Below, in pieces: positions 1-7,199 of a stretch of 64,000 nucleotides of DNA. The position numbers were made by a program, and so were the translations under genes. The first letter of the stretch is position 1, and the number at the start of each line of letters is the position of its first letter. Origin of the DNA: Achromobacter kerstersii. Lineage in GTDB: Bacteria; Pseudomonadota; Gammaproteobacteria; Burkholderiales; Burkholderiaceae_B. The stretch lies in the NCBI RefSeq assembly GCF_902859595.1, contig NZ_CADIJQ010000001.1, positions 1,798,001 to 1,862,000 of the forward strand. The letters run 5' to 3'. The notes beneath the pieces are model-generated. The model was not told the origin of the DNA, ran no database searches, and worked only from the letters and a program-made list of their open reading frames with translations.

Positions 1-285
1 GCCGTCCACGTGAGCAACTACCTTCGCCGAATGCTGGCGGATGGCGGTCATCATCGCGCGGGCGTCGAACACGTCGCCCCCCGGCGAGTTAATGCGCAAG
101 TGGATCGTATCGGCCGTGATGCTGGAAAGGGCCTTGGAAAATTCGGTCGCGTCGATATCGCCCCACCAACCGCCTATAACCCCATGCAGGTAGATCGTAT
201 GCTCACCGTTGCTCGACTCGGCGCGCAGCGGCTTCGACCCAGAGGCGTTGTCACGCGCCATCTGAAGCAGTTTCGGAATTTTCAT
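1..285 (-). CDS. ClpP-like prohead protease (partial, N-terminal part)
   Basis: The first 95 residues are visible before the window edge. The start is ATG at 285, inside the end of the portal gene, and the two frames overlap by 35 bases. The segment carries the ClpP-fold hallmarks: a short beta segment reading TIYLHGVIGG, then IHLRINSPGGDVFDARAM, the conserved Ser-Pro-Gly-Gly loop that forms the oxyanion region in ClpP/SppA-type phage proteases. The catalytic serine should lie just beyond the left edge. In HK97-type heads this protease trims the scaffold and major capsid protein during maturation. Its place directly after terminase and portal fits that role. Confidence 0.85.
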   Translation of the reverse strand, partial: MKIPKLLQMARDNASGSKPLRAESSNGEHTIYLHGVIGGWWGDIDATEFSKALSSITADTIHLRINSPGGDVFDARAMMTAIRQHSAKVVAHVDG

Positions 286-1594
286 TCTGGGTTTCCCTGT
301 CTTGATCGTTGTCGTGCTCGTGTTCAGGTTGCGCTTGCTCGCCCGCCCGCGTCGGGCGGTCAAACTCGCCGCCCAAGGGCTGGAGGTTCTTCACGCGGCG
401 GACCTCATCTACGCTCATCCAGCCCTGCGCACCTGGCCCACCCAGTGCCTTAGCGAAGTACTCCGCCTGAGCCTTGGAATCGCCGGCCATGAGCCCATCT
501 GTGTTGTGCTCGGTGAAATACCGCGCGGTGCGGAATAGCTTTCGGTTCAACTCGCCCTTGATCCGCTTCAAGTGAGGGGCCAATGTGTATTTCACAAAGC
601 CGATACCCATCTGCTCAATACCGCTACCCCAGCTGCTGGACTTCGTCATTTCACCGATCATGTGCGGCGGGACACCAAAGGCGCGCGCCATGTCGATCAC
701 CTGCCATTGCCGAGACTCCAGCAGCTGCTGGTCCACCGCCGACATAGTCAATTCTTTGATGTCCAACCCTTCGGTCAGAATCAGCGGTATACGGCGGTTC
801 CCCTGGATACCTCCATACTTGGCAACCCAGGCGGCGCGGAAGTCTTCCTGCATGTCGAAAGACATGGCTGCTGGCGCCTTGATGGCGACTTCGGGCTTGC
901 CCCCTTCGCTGAAGAACTTCCCGGCATGCTCGTCACCCTGGATGGCGATGCCAATGCCGTTGCGCGCGCCCCACTGAATTACGGACATCGAACTGATGCC
1001 GTTGAATCCGAATCCGGGAATGTGGATCACGTCATCCTGATCGACCGTGAAGAATCCCTTGTCGTCGTAGAAGGTGTATTGCAACCGCCGCAGCTCGCGC
1101 GGGCTTTCGCGCTCCTGCTCCCGGATCTCCACACGAGAGCGGGGCCAGGGAATAAGGTTCGTCATAGTGCCGGCACGATTGCGGACGATGTATGCAATAC
1201 CATCGCCCCGCAGCAGCATCTGCGTCACCAAGAATTCCCACGCCGCAGACGCCACCCAGGTGGGGCAAAACTGCTCGTTCAGCGTCCACCAATACGCGTG
1301 GTCCACTTGCTGACGTGCCCCGCCCACGCGCTCAAAGACGGGAAGCGGCAGTTGGGCGATCGATCCGGCGATCAGCGAGACACACGCATACACGGCCGAC
1401 ACCCGCATTGCGGTCTGGTCATTGACCACAGCGCCGGCCGCTGTCCGAGGATCACCAAAAATCTCAAACATGCGGATGTCGGACGATGAGACCGTCTCGC
1501 CGTCGGCGATATTGCCTATTGCTGGCTCTTGTCGGCTGTCTGGCTGTACTGCCTGGCCGTCCGAGCCGAAGAATCTGGAAAGTAGTCCCATCAC
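251..1594 (-). CDS. Phage portal protein, HK97 type
   Basis: Forms the dodecameric ring at one capsid vertex through which DNA is packaged and ejected. The 447 residues fit the HK97-type portal family (usually about 400-450). An N-terminal region (about 60-90) reads MRVSAVYACVSLIAGSIAQL, the family's typical entry helix. The Gly-rich stretch about 195-215 and the helix around GVPPHMIG (about 310) are also typical. The tail after about 400 is acidic and low in complexity. The start is GTG at 1594 or ATG at 1591; both overlap the terminase stop, indicating translational coupling. It follows the large terminase and precedes the protease, the standard packaging order. Confidence 0.93.
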   Translation of the reverse strand: MMGLLSRFFGSDGQAVQPDSRQEPAIGNIADGETVSSSDIRMFEIFGDPRTAAGAVVNDQTAMRVSAVYACVSLIAGSIAQLPLPVFERVGGARQQVDHAYWWTLNEQFCPTWVASAAWEFLVTQMLLRGDGIAYIVRNRAGTMTNLIPWPRSRVEIREQERESPRELRRLQYTFYDDKGFFTVDQDDVIHIPGFGFNGISSMSVIQWGARNGIGIAIQGDEHAGKFFSEGGKPEVAIKAPAAMSFDMQEDFRAAWVAKYGGIQGNRRIPLILTEGLDIKELTMSAVDQQLLESRQWQVIDMARAFGVPPHMIGEMTKSSSWGSGIEQMGIGFVKYTLAPHLKRIKGELNRKLFRTARYFTEHNTDGLMAGDSKAQAEYFAKALGGPGAQGWMSVDEVRRVKNLQPLGGEFDRPTRAGEQAQPEHEHDNDQDRETQNENSETASDGA

Positions 1595-3294
1595 ATCACC
1601 ACGAATCCTTGTTGAATTTTCTTGGGGCCGGCCAATGGGTTCAGCGCCATCAGTTGCGCGGCATCGAAAAGCGCCATCAGCGGGTCAATCTTTGCCGTGC
1701 CGCTGGCCTGCTTCGTGATGAGAATTGAATTCGCGCGCTGCTCGATGCGCGCATTGCTGACGGCCCACGCCATCATTGGCCGTCCGCCGTGAGAAAAGGC
1801 CCCCTCCGCGAGCTTGCGCTCCACGGTCTTGATGGTGCCTCCAAGGCGCCAACCTTGCGAAACACCGACAAGAACGTTGTCAGGGATGCCCGCATCTGCA
1901 AATGCTTCCGCAAACGTGATGCCACTAGGGTCAACCCCGACCCCTTCCTTTTCGGGGAATAGCCCGGCGTCATACACCCTCTTGACGATCTCGGCCAACT
2001 CGGCCACGTCGTCCCCAATCCGGTTGACGATGACCAGGTCTTTGTCCTGCTCGAAGTCCCGCAAACGCGGCGCTATTTCCTTTCTGCGCTCCAACACGGA
2101 CGGATGCGCCCAAGCTCGCCCCCAATGCAACCAGCGCCCCGTCCCAGGCTCTCGGCCTACCAATCCAAGCCCCAATAAGTCGTCTAGGCCGCCACCGTCG
2201 ATACCTCCTGTTATGACCTCCACGCGAAGCAGGAAATCATCAAGGTGGCGCAGACTCGGGTCGCCATGCGCTTGCCAGTGGTCCGCCCCAGCCCAACGGT
2301 CAGACCGCAGATTCAGGCCGATTTCGACGTTGAGGTGCTTTGCCAGGAACTGCTGGAACGCGCCGTCCGTCCTGGCGCGCAGCAGCTTGAGCTGATCCTC
2401 CAGCCACTCGGCGCTGACTGAGCGGCCGATATTGGGATTGGTGAAGTAGAAATTGGCCGGGTCAAGATAGGCCTTTGCCTCCAACATATCCTCCGGGAAC
2501 TCGTACAGAATGCCCAATGTCTTCGGGTCGACCACCTTCCCGTCACGGACATCGCGCCAGTACGCCAGCTTCTCTTTAAAGACGCCTGCGGGCGGGTCAT
2601 CGCTTTGAGTGGTCAGGTAGATCACCCAGCCTTCATCACGCGATATTTGGCCGCCAAGCGCCTCAAGGAACATCGCCACAGCGTTAGCACGCTTGCCGAA
2701 TAGCCACAATTCGTCCACCAAGATGCGACCGGACTTCTTGCCCGACACCGTGTCAGTGTCGGCAGCTACCACCTTAAGGCTATTGCGAGTCGTGCGATGG
2801 GTAATGGTGCGGATGTGGTCCTGGACGTGGAACATGTCCGACAGCTCCTCATCCGCCCGAACCATTGCCGCCGCCGGCTTGAAGCTGTTGTCTGCGACTT
2901 CCTTGGTTGGGGCCAGGATCAAGTGTTCCTCTTCCTGGCGCCAGCAGATGATTACCGCCGTCAACATGATGCCGGCGGCAATAGTCGATTTCGTGTTCTT
3001 CTTGCTGATGAGCAGCCCATATTCCCGGATACGTTGCTTTCCGGTTTCGACGTCATATCCGCCGAAGATCGCCCGCACAAAGTCAAAAACCCATTCTTCG
3101 GAGCATTCCCCGAAGGTCTGGTGTCGGTACGTCCCAATGGCTTCGTCATAGACCTGGGCCAGATCAACGACCTTGAGCTGCTTGAAGATGCCCAGCGCAT
3201 ATTCGGCCTGGTCGGGATAGACGGGCGGCGGAATGATCGACTTGCGCGTGCGCAGACGTTCCGCCCAATCCGGGCAAGCGGTTGTCCAGGTCAT
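1591..3294 (-). CDS. Terminase large subunit
   Basis: ATP-driven motor and nuclease that cuts concatemeric phage DNA and pumps it into the prohead. The 567 residues match the usual length of the HK97-like TerL family. The ATPase domain shows a Walker A-like loop SKKNTKST at residues 97-104 and a Walker B with catalytic acid, ILVDE, at 191-195. Acidic residues in the C-terminal half (GGIDGGGLDD about 365-375 and VGVDPSG about 455) fit the RNase H-fold nuclease. It lies 3 bases after the small subunit and overlaps the portal start. Confidence 0.94.
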   Translation of the reverse strand: MTWTTACPDWAERLRTRKSIIPPPVYPDQAEYALGIFKQLKVVDLAQVYDEAIGTYRHQTFGECSEEWVFDFVRAIFGGYDVETGKQRIREYGLLISKKNTKSTIAAGIMLTAVIICWRQEEEHLILAPTKEVADNSFKPAAAMVRADEELSDMFHVQDHIRTITHRTTRNSLKVVAADTDTVSGKKSGRILVDELWLFGKRANAVAMFLEALGGQISRDEGWVIYLTTQSDDPPAGVFKEKLAYWRDVRDGKVVDPKTLGILYEFPEDMLEAKAYLDPANFYFTNPNIGRSVSAEWLEDQLKLLRARTDGAFQQFLAKHLNVEIGLNLRSDRWAGADHWQAHGDPSLRHLDDFLLRVEVITGGIDGGGLDDLLGLGLVGREPGTGRWLHWGRAWAHPSVLERRKEIAPRLRDFEQDKDLVIVNRIGDDVAELAEIVKRVYDAGLFPEKEGVGVDPSGITFAEAFADAGIPDNVLVGVSQGWRLGGTIKTVERKLAEGAFSHGGRPMMAWAVSNARIEQRANSILITKQASGTAKIDPLMALFDAAQLMALNPLAGPKKIQQGFVVM

Positions 3295-3297
3295 GAC

Positions 3298-3816
3298 CTA
3301 GCCTTTCCCGACAACGCGCAGATGCGTAGGCGGCGGCGGTGGCGCAAACCGACCGCCCGCCGCCTTGGTCGCTGCCTCCTGTTTGGCGCCCTTCTTGCCC
3401 TGTTCAGCAATCTTTCCGTGCGTGAACGGCATCAGAGCCTTCGCAGCCTCCATCCGCAGCTTTGGTTCTTCGCCGAGGTCGTTCATGATCGCCACAAGCA
3501 CGGCACGTGGGTCTGAGGTCAGGCCCAGCGCCTTTAGGCCCATGCTTTCGCCGGAGTCGGCGGCGCTTGGTTCGTCACTGGGAACGTCAGACGGCGGTGC
3601 AGAATCCGGCTTTTTGTTAACCGAATTTTTGTTAACTCTTTTGTTAACTTGGGCAGTCCGCCCCAGAGCGGCCAGCACATGCTTGTCACGCATCAATCGA
3701 GCGGCTGCTTGGGCCGCCCCGTTTTCGCTGTAACCCGCATGGATAGCGGCTTTCGCACCGGATAGACCCGACAGCAGCGCATCGACGAAGCGGCGCTTTT
3801 TGTCGGTTAATGCCAT
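3298..3816 (-). CDS. Terminase small subunit
   Basis: DNA-recognition subunit of the packaging motor. The N-terminal 60 residues (LTDKKRRFVDALLSGLSGAK then a Tyr-Ser-Glu turn and AARLMRDKHV) form the helix-turn-helix of the Terminase_2 family. The middle (about 57-95) is low in complexity, with repeated Val-Asn-Lys triplets encoded by GTTAAC sites. The C-terminal part ends in a proline run. At 172 residues it has the usual length. It is the first gene of the packaging operon, and the GTTAAC sites also occur just upstream of its start. Confidence 0.88.
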   Translation of the reverse strand: MALTDKKRRFVDALLSGLSGAKAAIHAGYSENGAAQAAARLMRDKHVLAALGRTAQVNKRVNKNSVNKKPDSAPPSDVPSDEPSAADSGESMGLKALGLTSDPRAVLVAIMNDLGEEPKLRMEAAKALMPFTHGKIAEQGKKGAKQEAATKAAGGRFAPPPPPTHLRVVGKG

Positions 3817-3844
3817 AGGTTTTGGTTAACAAAAGTGGGTTAAC
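3616..3844. repeat. Cluster of five GTTAAC sites, candidate packaging or operator site
   Basis: The 6-base palindrome GTTAAC occurs at 3616, 3631, 3643, 3825 and 3839. Three copies lie inside the small-terminase gene with spacings of 15 and 12 bases; two lie just upstream of its start, 14 bases apart. Small terminases often bind repeats in or beside their own gene to define pac/cos, which is why I flag it. The remaining non-coding stretch up to 4050 holds a C-rich run near 3920 but no gene. Confidence 0.45.
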
Positions 3845-4050
3845 AATTTTCCGAAACGGGGAAATTTTCTGTGCGTGAGGGAACAGGTGGTTTCCGATGC
3901 GGAGGCCGCTCAGACTTTCACCCCCCCCTCCCTCCCAACGGGCCGCGACAGCCGTCCACAGCCCCGCCACGGGGCGATCAGCACGACGCCAGCACCCGCC
4001 GCTTCGCCTCGGCGCTTGAACGCATATGCGGCCTCTGGCGGCCTCGTGGC

Positions 4051-4392
4051 CTATGCCTTGCTCCGGTAGCCGAGATCCGCCCGCGTTTTCAGGTCATGGC
4101 ATCCCGTCTTTGGTCCGTCGTCAGCGCGGTAAACGCACAGCACTTGCGTGTTCTCGTCCGAGTCCGCCCCGCCATCGAATAGGCCCACCTTGTGATCCAG
4201 TTCGAAGCCGCCAGGGAACATCGTCAACCTGCCGCAGTGCGCGCAGTGAGGATCAGCCGACCAGATACGCAAGCGACGATCTTGCAAGCGCCGCCCCGTC
4301 ATGCGCTTGGCGCTGGGCGTTGGCGCGACGGCCAGCCTTGGGCCGACCATAGACAGACGCGGCTTGAGGGTTGAGAGCTTGAGCTTTGCCAT
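4051..4392 (-). CDS. HNH endonuclease
   Basis: Small zinc-ribbon HNH nuclease of 113 residues. HNH proteins beside terminases are needed by many HK97-type phages for cos cleavage and packaging. The motif is complete: Cys50-x2-Cys53, the Leu-Asp-His core at 65-67, Asn81, and Cys86 with Cys98-His99 as the second zinc pair. The chosen start, ATG at 4392, has AAGG 8 bases upstream and a Lys-rich N-terminus; a longer frame upstream to 4575 has no typical phage features. It lies upstream of the small terminase in the same direction. Confidence 0.88.
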   Translation of the reverse strand: MAKLKLSTLKPRLSMVGPRLAVAPTPSAKRMTGRRLQDRRLRIWSADPHCAHCGRLTMFPGGFELDHKVGLFDGGADSDENTQVLCVYRADDGPKTGCHDLKTRADLGYRSKA

Positions 4393-4595
4393 CTGATTTA
4401 CCTTGATTCGATGATGCGCACCCCTGGCACGCTCGCCACCCGTAGGCAGTGGCGTGTTGCTCGTGGTGCGCTGCCTGGTTTCTTGCGGACACTCGCAGGC
4501 TTGTCCGGGCGGTAGCGCAGGCGGTGGCCGGTGACCTGAGCGGTCGAAGCGGCCGATGTGCGCTGCCACGCGCAAAATAAATAAACATCAAAACA

Positions 4596-4626
4596 GATGC
4601 TTTATGCATCATTTATGATGTATAAT
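4596..4626 (+). promoter_or_regulatory. hicAB promoter with overlapping inverted repeats
   Basis: A perfect -10 hexamer TATAAT lies at 4621-4626. Directly upstream are two overlapping inverted repeats: GATGC-tttat-GCATC (4596-4610) and CATCAT-tt-ATGATG (4607-4620). HicB antitoxins autoregulate by binding such repeats over the promoter, so this is the likely operator. The region is A+T-rich compared with its surroundings. Confidence 0.65.
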
Positions 4627-4654
4627 TCCTTATCGATTCAACGAAGGGGAGGTA

Positions 4655-4840
4655 ATGAAATACAGCGAGTTCAGGCGGTGGCTGCTGAAACAGGGTGTGA
4701 AGTTAGAACCCCACAAGTCAGGAAGCAGCCACTTCAAAGCAACCCTTGGCGATCTGCAAACCAGCTTTCCAGACCACGGCAGTAAAGAAATCGGTACGGG
4801 GCTGGTGCAGAAGATCAAAAAGGATCTTGGACTGAAGTAA
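4655..4840 (+). CDS. hicA: HicA mRNA interferase toxin
   Basis: Toxin of a type II HicAB system; it cleaves mRNA when freed from HicB. The 61 residues have the family pattern: KYSEFRRWLLKQG at 2-14, the catalytic His in GSSHFK (about 23-28), a Pro-x-His-Gly loop at about 39-42, and the C-terminal signature KEIGTGLVQKIKKDLGL. The double-stranded RNA-binding-like fold of HicA fits this length. A strong ribosome site (GGGGAGG) sits just before the ATG. hicB follows 69 bases downstream, so the pair looks complete and functional. Confidence 0.93.
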   Translation: MKYSEFRRWLLKQGVKLEPHKSGSSHFKATLGDLQTSFPDHGSKEIGTGLVQKIKKDLGLK

Positions 4841-4909
4841 AGGAGGTGGCCCGAAAGGGCTGCCTCTCACCCGTTGTATGAATGCCTCCCCAATCACAGA
4901 GGACACACC

Positions 4910-5323
4910 ATGTTGACCTACTGCTACACCCTGACGCCGGACACGAACGGCACGAACTTGATTCAATACCCGGATCTGCCTGAAGGTGCGTCTGTTAGCG
5001 AAGGCGAACACGACCTGCAAGCCAATGCTGCCGAAGGCCTTGAAGCCGTCTTGCAGCTGTACATCGACGCGCGCCGCCCCATTCCCTTGCCTGAAGCGGT
5101 AGGGGACGGCGGCGTGACGTTGGGCGCCCTGGACACGGCAAAGGTCTTTCTCTCAAACGAAATGGTGCGCCAAGGCGTGCGAAAAACCGAACTGGCACGC
5201 CGACTCGGCATCCACAACCCGCAGGTTGACCGCCTTCTGGATCTGACGCACAGTTCCAAGCTCGAAGCGGTGGAGGCTGCGTTTCGAGAACTCGGCCGCC
5301 GCCTTGATATTTCTATCGTCTGA
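4910..5323 (+). CDS. hicB: HicB antitoxin with C-terminal HTH
   Basis: Neutralises HicA and represses the operon. The start is ATG at 4910, preceded by AGAGGA; the frame is open further upstream but without a ribosome site. Residues 1-65 form the partially degenerate RNase H-like HicB fold (YCYTLTPD, then IQYPDLPEGASVSEG). Residues about 87-115 (VRKTELARRLGIHNPQVDRL) form a Cro/C1-type helix-turn-helix for DNA binding. At 137 residues it belongs to the longer HTH class of HicB. A G+C-rich hairpin (GGCCCgaaaGGGC type) lies between the two genes. Confidence 0.92.
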   Translation: MLTYCYTLTPDTNGTNLIQYPDLPEGASVSEGEHDLQANAAEGLEAVLQLYIDARRPIPLPEAVGDGGVTLGALDTAKVFLSNEMVRQGVRKTELARRLGIHNPQVDRLLDLTHSSKLEAVEAAFRELGRRLDISIV

Positions 5324-5337
5324 ATCAGGATGGATCT

Positions 5338-5700
5338 ATGCGTGTTCTTATCGTTGAGGACGACTCGGATACCGCCGAACTGACGGCCGAATGTCTGATG
5401 CTGGATAGCGACGCCACCGTGCAGATTGCCAGCGACGGAGAGGCTGCGCTACGCGCGGTTGCCGATTTTGCGCCCGATGCAATTTTGCTGGATGTCGAGC
5501 TTCGTGACGGCTCCGGCCTTGACTTGGCTATCGAGCTAAAGGTCCTGAGCCGCGGACGTGCCCGCATCGTCATCTTCAGCGGGACCGTTCCTAGATCTGA
5601 CTTAGGATCTCTGCCGCCAGGCATAGACGGTTGGCTCGCCAAACCTGCACACCTTGAGGAAATCCAAGCGTGTATTAAAGGGACGTCCGATTCCATCTAA
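5338..5700 (+). CDS. Stand-alone response-regulator receiver domain
   Basis: A 120-residue CheY-like protein with no output domain. The phosphorylation pocket is intact: Asp8-Asp9 in VLIVEDDSD, phospho-acceptor Asp52 in ILLDVEL, Ser81/Thr83 in IFSGT, and Lys102 in AKPAH. It lies 14 bases after hicB, in the same direction, with no histidine kinase nearby. It could tap a host phosphorelay or titrate a host kinase; that is inference. A single-domain receiver is unusual cargo for a prophage. The next 147 bases hold only a weak hairpin ending in GGCTTT near 5745. Confidence 0.88.
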   Translation: MRVLIVEDDSDTAELTAECLMLDSDATVQIASDGEAALRAVADFAPDAILLDVELRDGSGLDLAIELKVLSRGRARIVIFSGTVPRSDLGSLPPGIDGWLAKPAHLEEIQACIKGTSDSI

Positions 5701-5847
5701 GCTGCATCGGCAGCCAAAGCCCCGGCCGGTTAATCCGTACCGAGGCTTTCGTTCAATTGGACCGGACGAGGCCAAAAGTCGGATTCACAAGCCCAGCGTG
5801 CCGGGCGAAACTCGAAGACCAAATCCTGTACAACAAGGAGGGAACGA

Positions 5848-6081
5848 GTGCCGGCAAATCACAACAAGCGCTTGATTGCAGTAATTGCAATGGCTGAAGA
5901 TGGAACAACGTACCGCATCGAGAGAAGAAGCCGAAGTTTGACCGGCGACGAAGGACCGGATGCGTTTTTCTATTGCTGCCTCCCCGATGGGCAACCAGTC
6001 GAATGGCTTGGGAAAGGAATCTACAAAATGCCCGACGGCAAGATCGCCAAGGCCGTGGGCGCGCACTCGTCCCGGAATTAG
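5848..6081 (+). CDS. Small protein of unknown function, paralogue A
   Basis: A 77-residue protein of no family I recognise. The start is GTG at 5848 with a near-perfect ribosome site (AAGGAGGGA) upstream, which decides the start. Its core (LIAVIAM, then Gly-Thr-Thr-Tyr, a basic Arg-Arg run, Asp-x-Gly, FFYCCLPDG, then WLG) is shared with the protein at 6292-6528. The two adjacent cysteines in FFYCCLPDG are conserved in both copies. It is likely cytosolic. The 210 bases to the next copy hold no gene I can support. Confidence 0.7.
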   Translation: MPANHNKRLIAVIAMAEDGTTYRIERRSRSLTGDEGPDAFFYCCLPDGQPVEWLGKGIYKMPDGKIAKAVGAHSSRN

Positions 6082-6291
6082 CTTTGGAGCGGGCTGCGCC
6101 GATCGAACCTGCGTATGGGGCTTGGAAGGCCGGCAGCTCGCCTTGAGCGTGCCCGCAAATCTGGGAACAAACCCTAACCCCTGCCCCGCGTGGGCGGCGG
6201 ATGTGGGCTAAAGACGTATTGACCGTCATAGGTCAGAGTGACCCAATGAGGACAGGGCGGGATCGGCCACCTAGTCGAATGGAGGCGTGCC

Positions 6292-6528
6292 ATGCATACG
6301 GTCTACACAAAGCGCACTACCGAGTTGATTGCGGTAAGCCCAAATGGAATCACGTACGTTATTCAGCGCCGATGCCGATCGCTGCCTTGCGATGATGGGG
6401 AGCAGGCGTTTTTCTATTGCTGCCTGCCAGACGGGAGCGCTGTGTCCTGGTTGGGTCAAAACCATTATCAGCTATCGGATGGCACGGTTCTTCTCGCAGT
6501 TGCCTGTCGTCTCACCGACTCCAACTGA
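6292..6528 (+). CDS. Small protein of unknown function, paralogue B
   Basis: A 78-residue protein clearly homologous to the one at 5848-6081: both read LIAV, Gly-x-Thr-Tyr-x-Ile, Arg-Arg, Arg-Ser-Leu, AFFYCCLPDG, x-Trp-Leu-Gly, and Asp-Gly near the end. GGAGG lies at 6281-6285 before the ATG. A stretch of 20 bases is identical between the copies (starting at 5962 and 6406), while the flanks have diverged, so the duplication is not recent. No function is known to me; the location among TA and defence-like cargo is the only hint. Confidence 0.72.
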   Translation: MHTVYTKRTTELIAVSPNGITYVIQRRCRSLPCDDGEQAFFYCCLPDGSAVSWLGQNHYQLSDGTVLLAVACRLTDSN

Positions 6529-6546
6529 AGCCCGCTGGAAATGCAA

Positions 6547-6575
6547 AAAGCCCGCTGCTTTCGCTGGCGGGCTTT
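6547..6575 (-). terminator. Rho-independent terminator of the leftward cassette
   Basis: Stem AAAGCCCGC (6547-6555) pairs with GCGGGCTTT (6567-6575) around an 11-base loop. On the minus strand the stem is followed by a longer T run, so it best serves the membrane-protein gene at 6612-7187. It may also stop transcription from paralogue B. Confidence 0.75.
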
Positions 6576-6611
6576 GATCACACTACGTCTCTACAACATC
6601 GCGCTGATGAT

Positions 6612-7187
6612 CTATGAGTCTGAAAGGTGAATTCGTTCGCCCAAGTAGTAGATACCCCATAACGTTGCAATGAGCATTTGTGCGACCAAGAACCAGTAGA
6701 CAAAGGTCGCAGCGAGCCGGGCGCCCGTAAACCAAACCTCATTGCGCGCTTCTTGCATCGCAGGAGCCAAGCTATTTAGGCCGATCGAAAAAAGGGTTAG
6801 CACCACACACTCGACAGTGAGAAATGCGAACAGCAAGCACAAAAAACGCCGTCGGGTGAGGCGCATGTTGTTGGCAACACCGTTCACGGTGCGCGTTTTC
6901 AACATCGGCGGCGGATCGCCCGGCATCTCTTGATCGATGTCAGCGCGACCGAACGTTGCGATGGCGGCTAGGGCGGCTATGTAGAACCCCGGAAGATTTT
7001 GAACGAATCCAAGGATCGATGCTACGACTCCTCCAGCACCGAAAAAATTGACCTTTCCGTTCAAGTACCACGTTACCCCCGTGCCGAGAACGGCAAGCAC
7101 GGAGGGCAAAATAAAGTCAACCCATCGCTTTTCCGGGTGGCTGATCGCCAAATATGCGAATGGCCGAGAAAGCTGCGAAAGAATCAT
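6612..7187 (-). CDS. Multi-pass inner-membrane protein, RexB-like candidate
   Basis: A 191-residue protein with about four or five membrane spans: about 22-42 (VDFILPSVLAVLGTGVTWYL), about 47-82, about 113-136 (FLCLLFAFLTVECVVLTLFS) and about 155-182 (FVYWFLVAQMLIATLWGIYY). A hydrophilic Asp/Pro/Arg loop lies between spans two and three. It follows the gene at 7200-8189 after 12 bases; its ribosome site (TAAGGTG) overlaps that gene's stop, so the two are translationally coupled. I recognise no named family. The order (cytosolic protein first, small multi-span protein second) is that of lambda rexA-rexB, whose RexB is a four-span channel; this parallel is inference from layout only. Confidence 0.8.
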   Translation of the reverse strand: MILSQLSRPFAYLAISHPEKRWVDFILPSVLAVLGTGVTWYLNGKVNFFGAGGVVASILGFVQNLPGFYIAALAAIATFGRADIDQEMPGDPPPMLKTRTVNGVANNMRLTRRRFLCLLFAFLTVECVVLTLFSIGLNSLAPAMQEARNEVWFTGARLAATFVYWFLVAQMLIATLWGIYYLGERIHLSDS

Positions 7188-7199
7188 GGCGCCAGCACC

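Noticed and set aside
572-1489. 305-residue plus-strand frame opposite the portal gene
   Set aside because: No domain features; the portal frame on the minus strand has clear family segments and coupling to neighbours.
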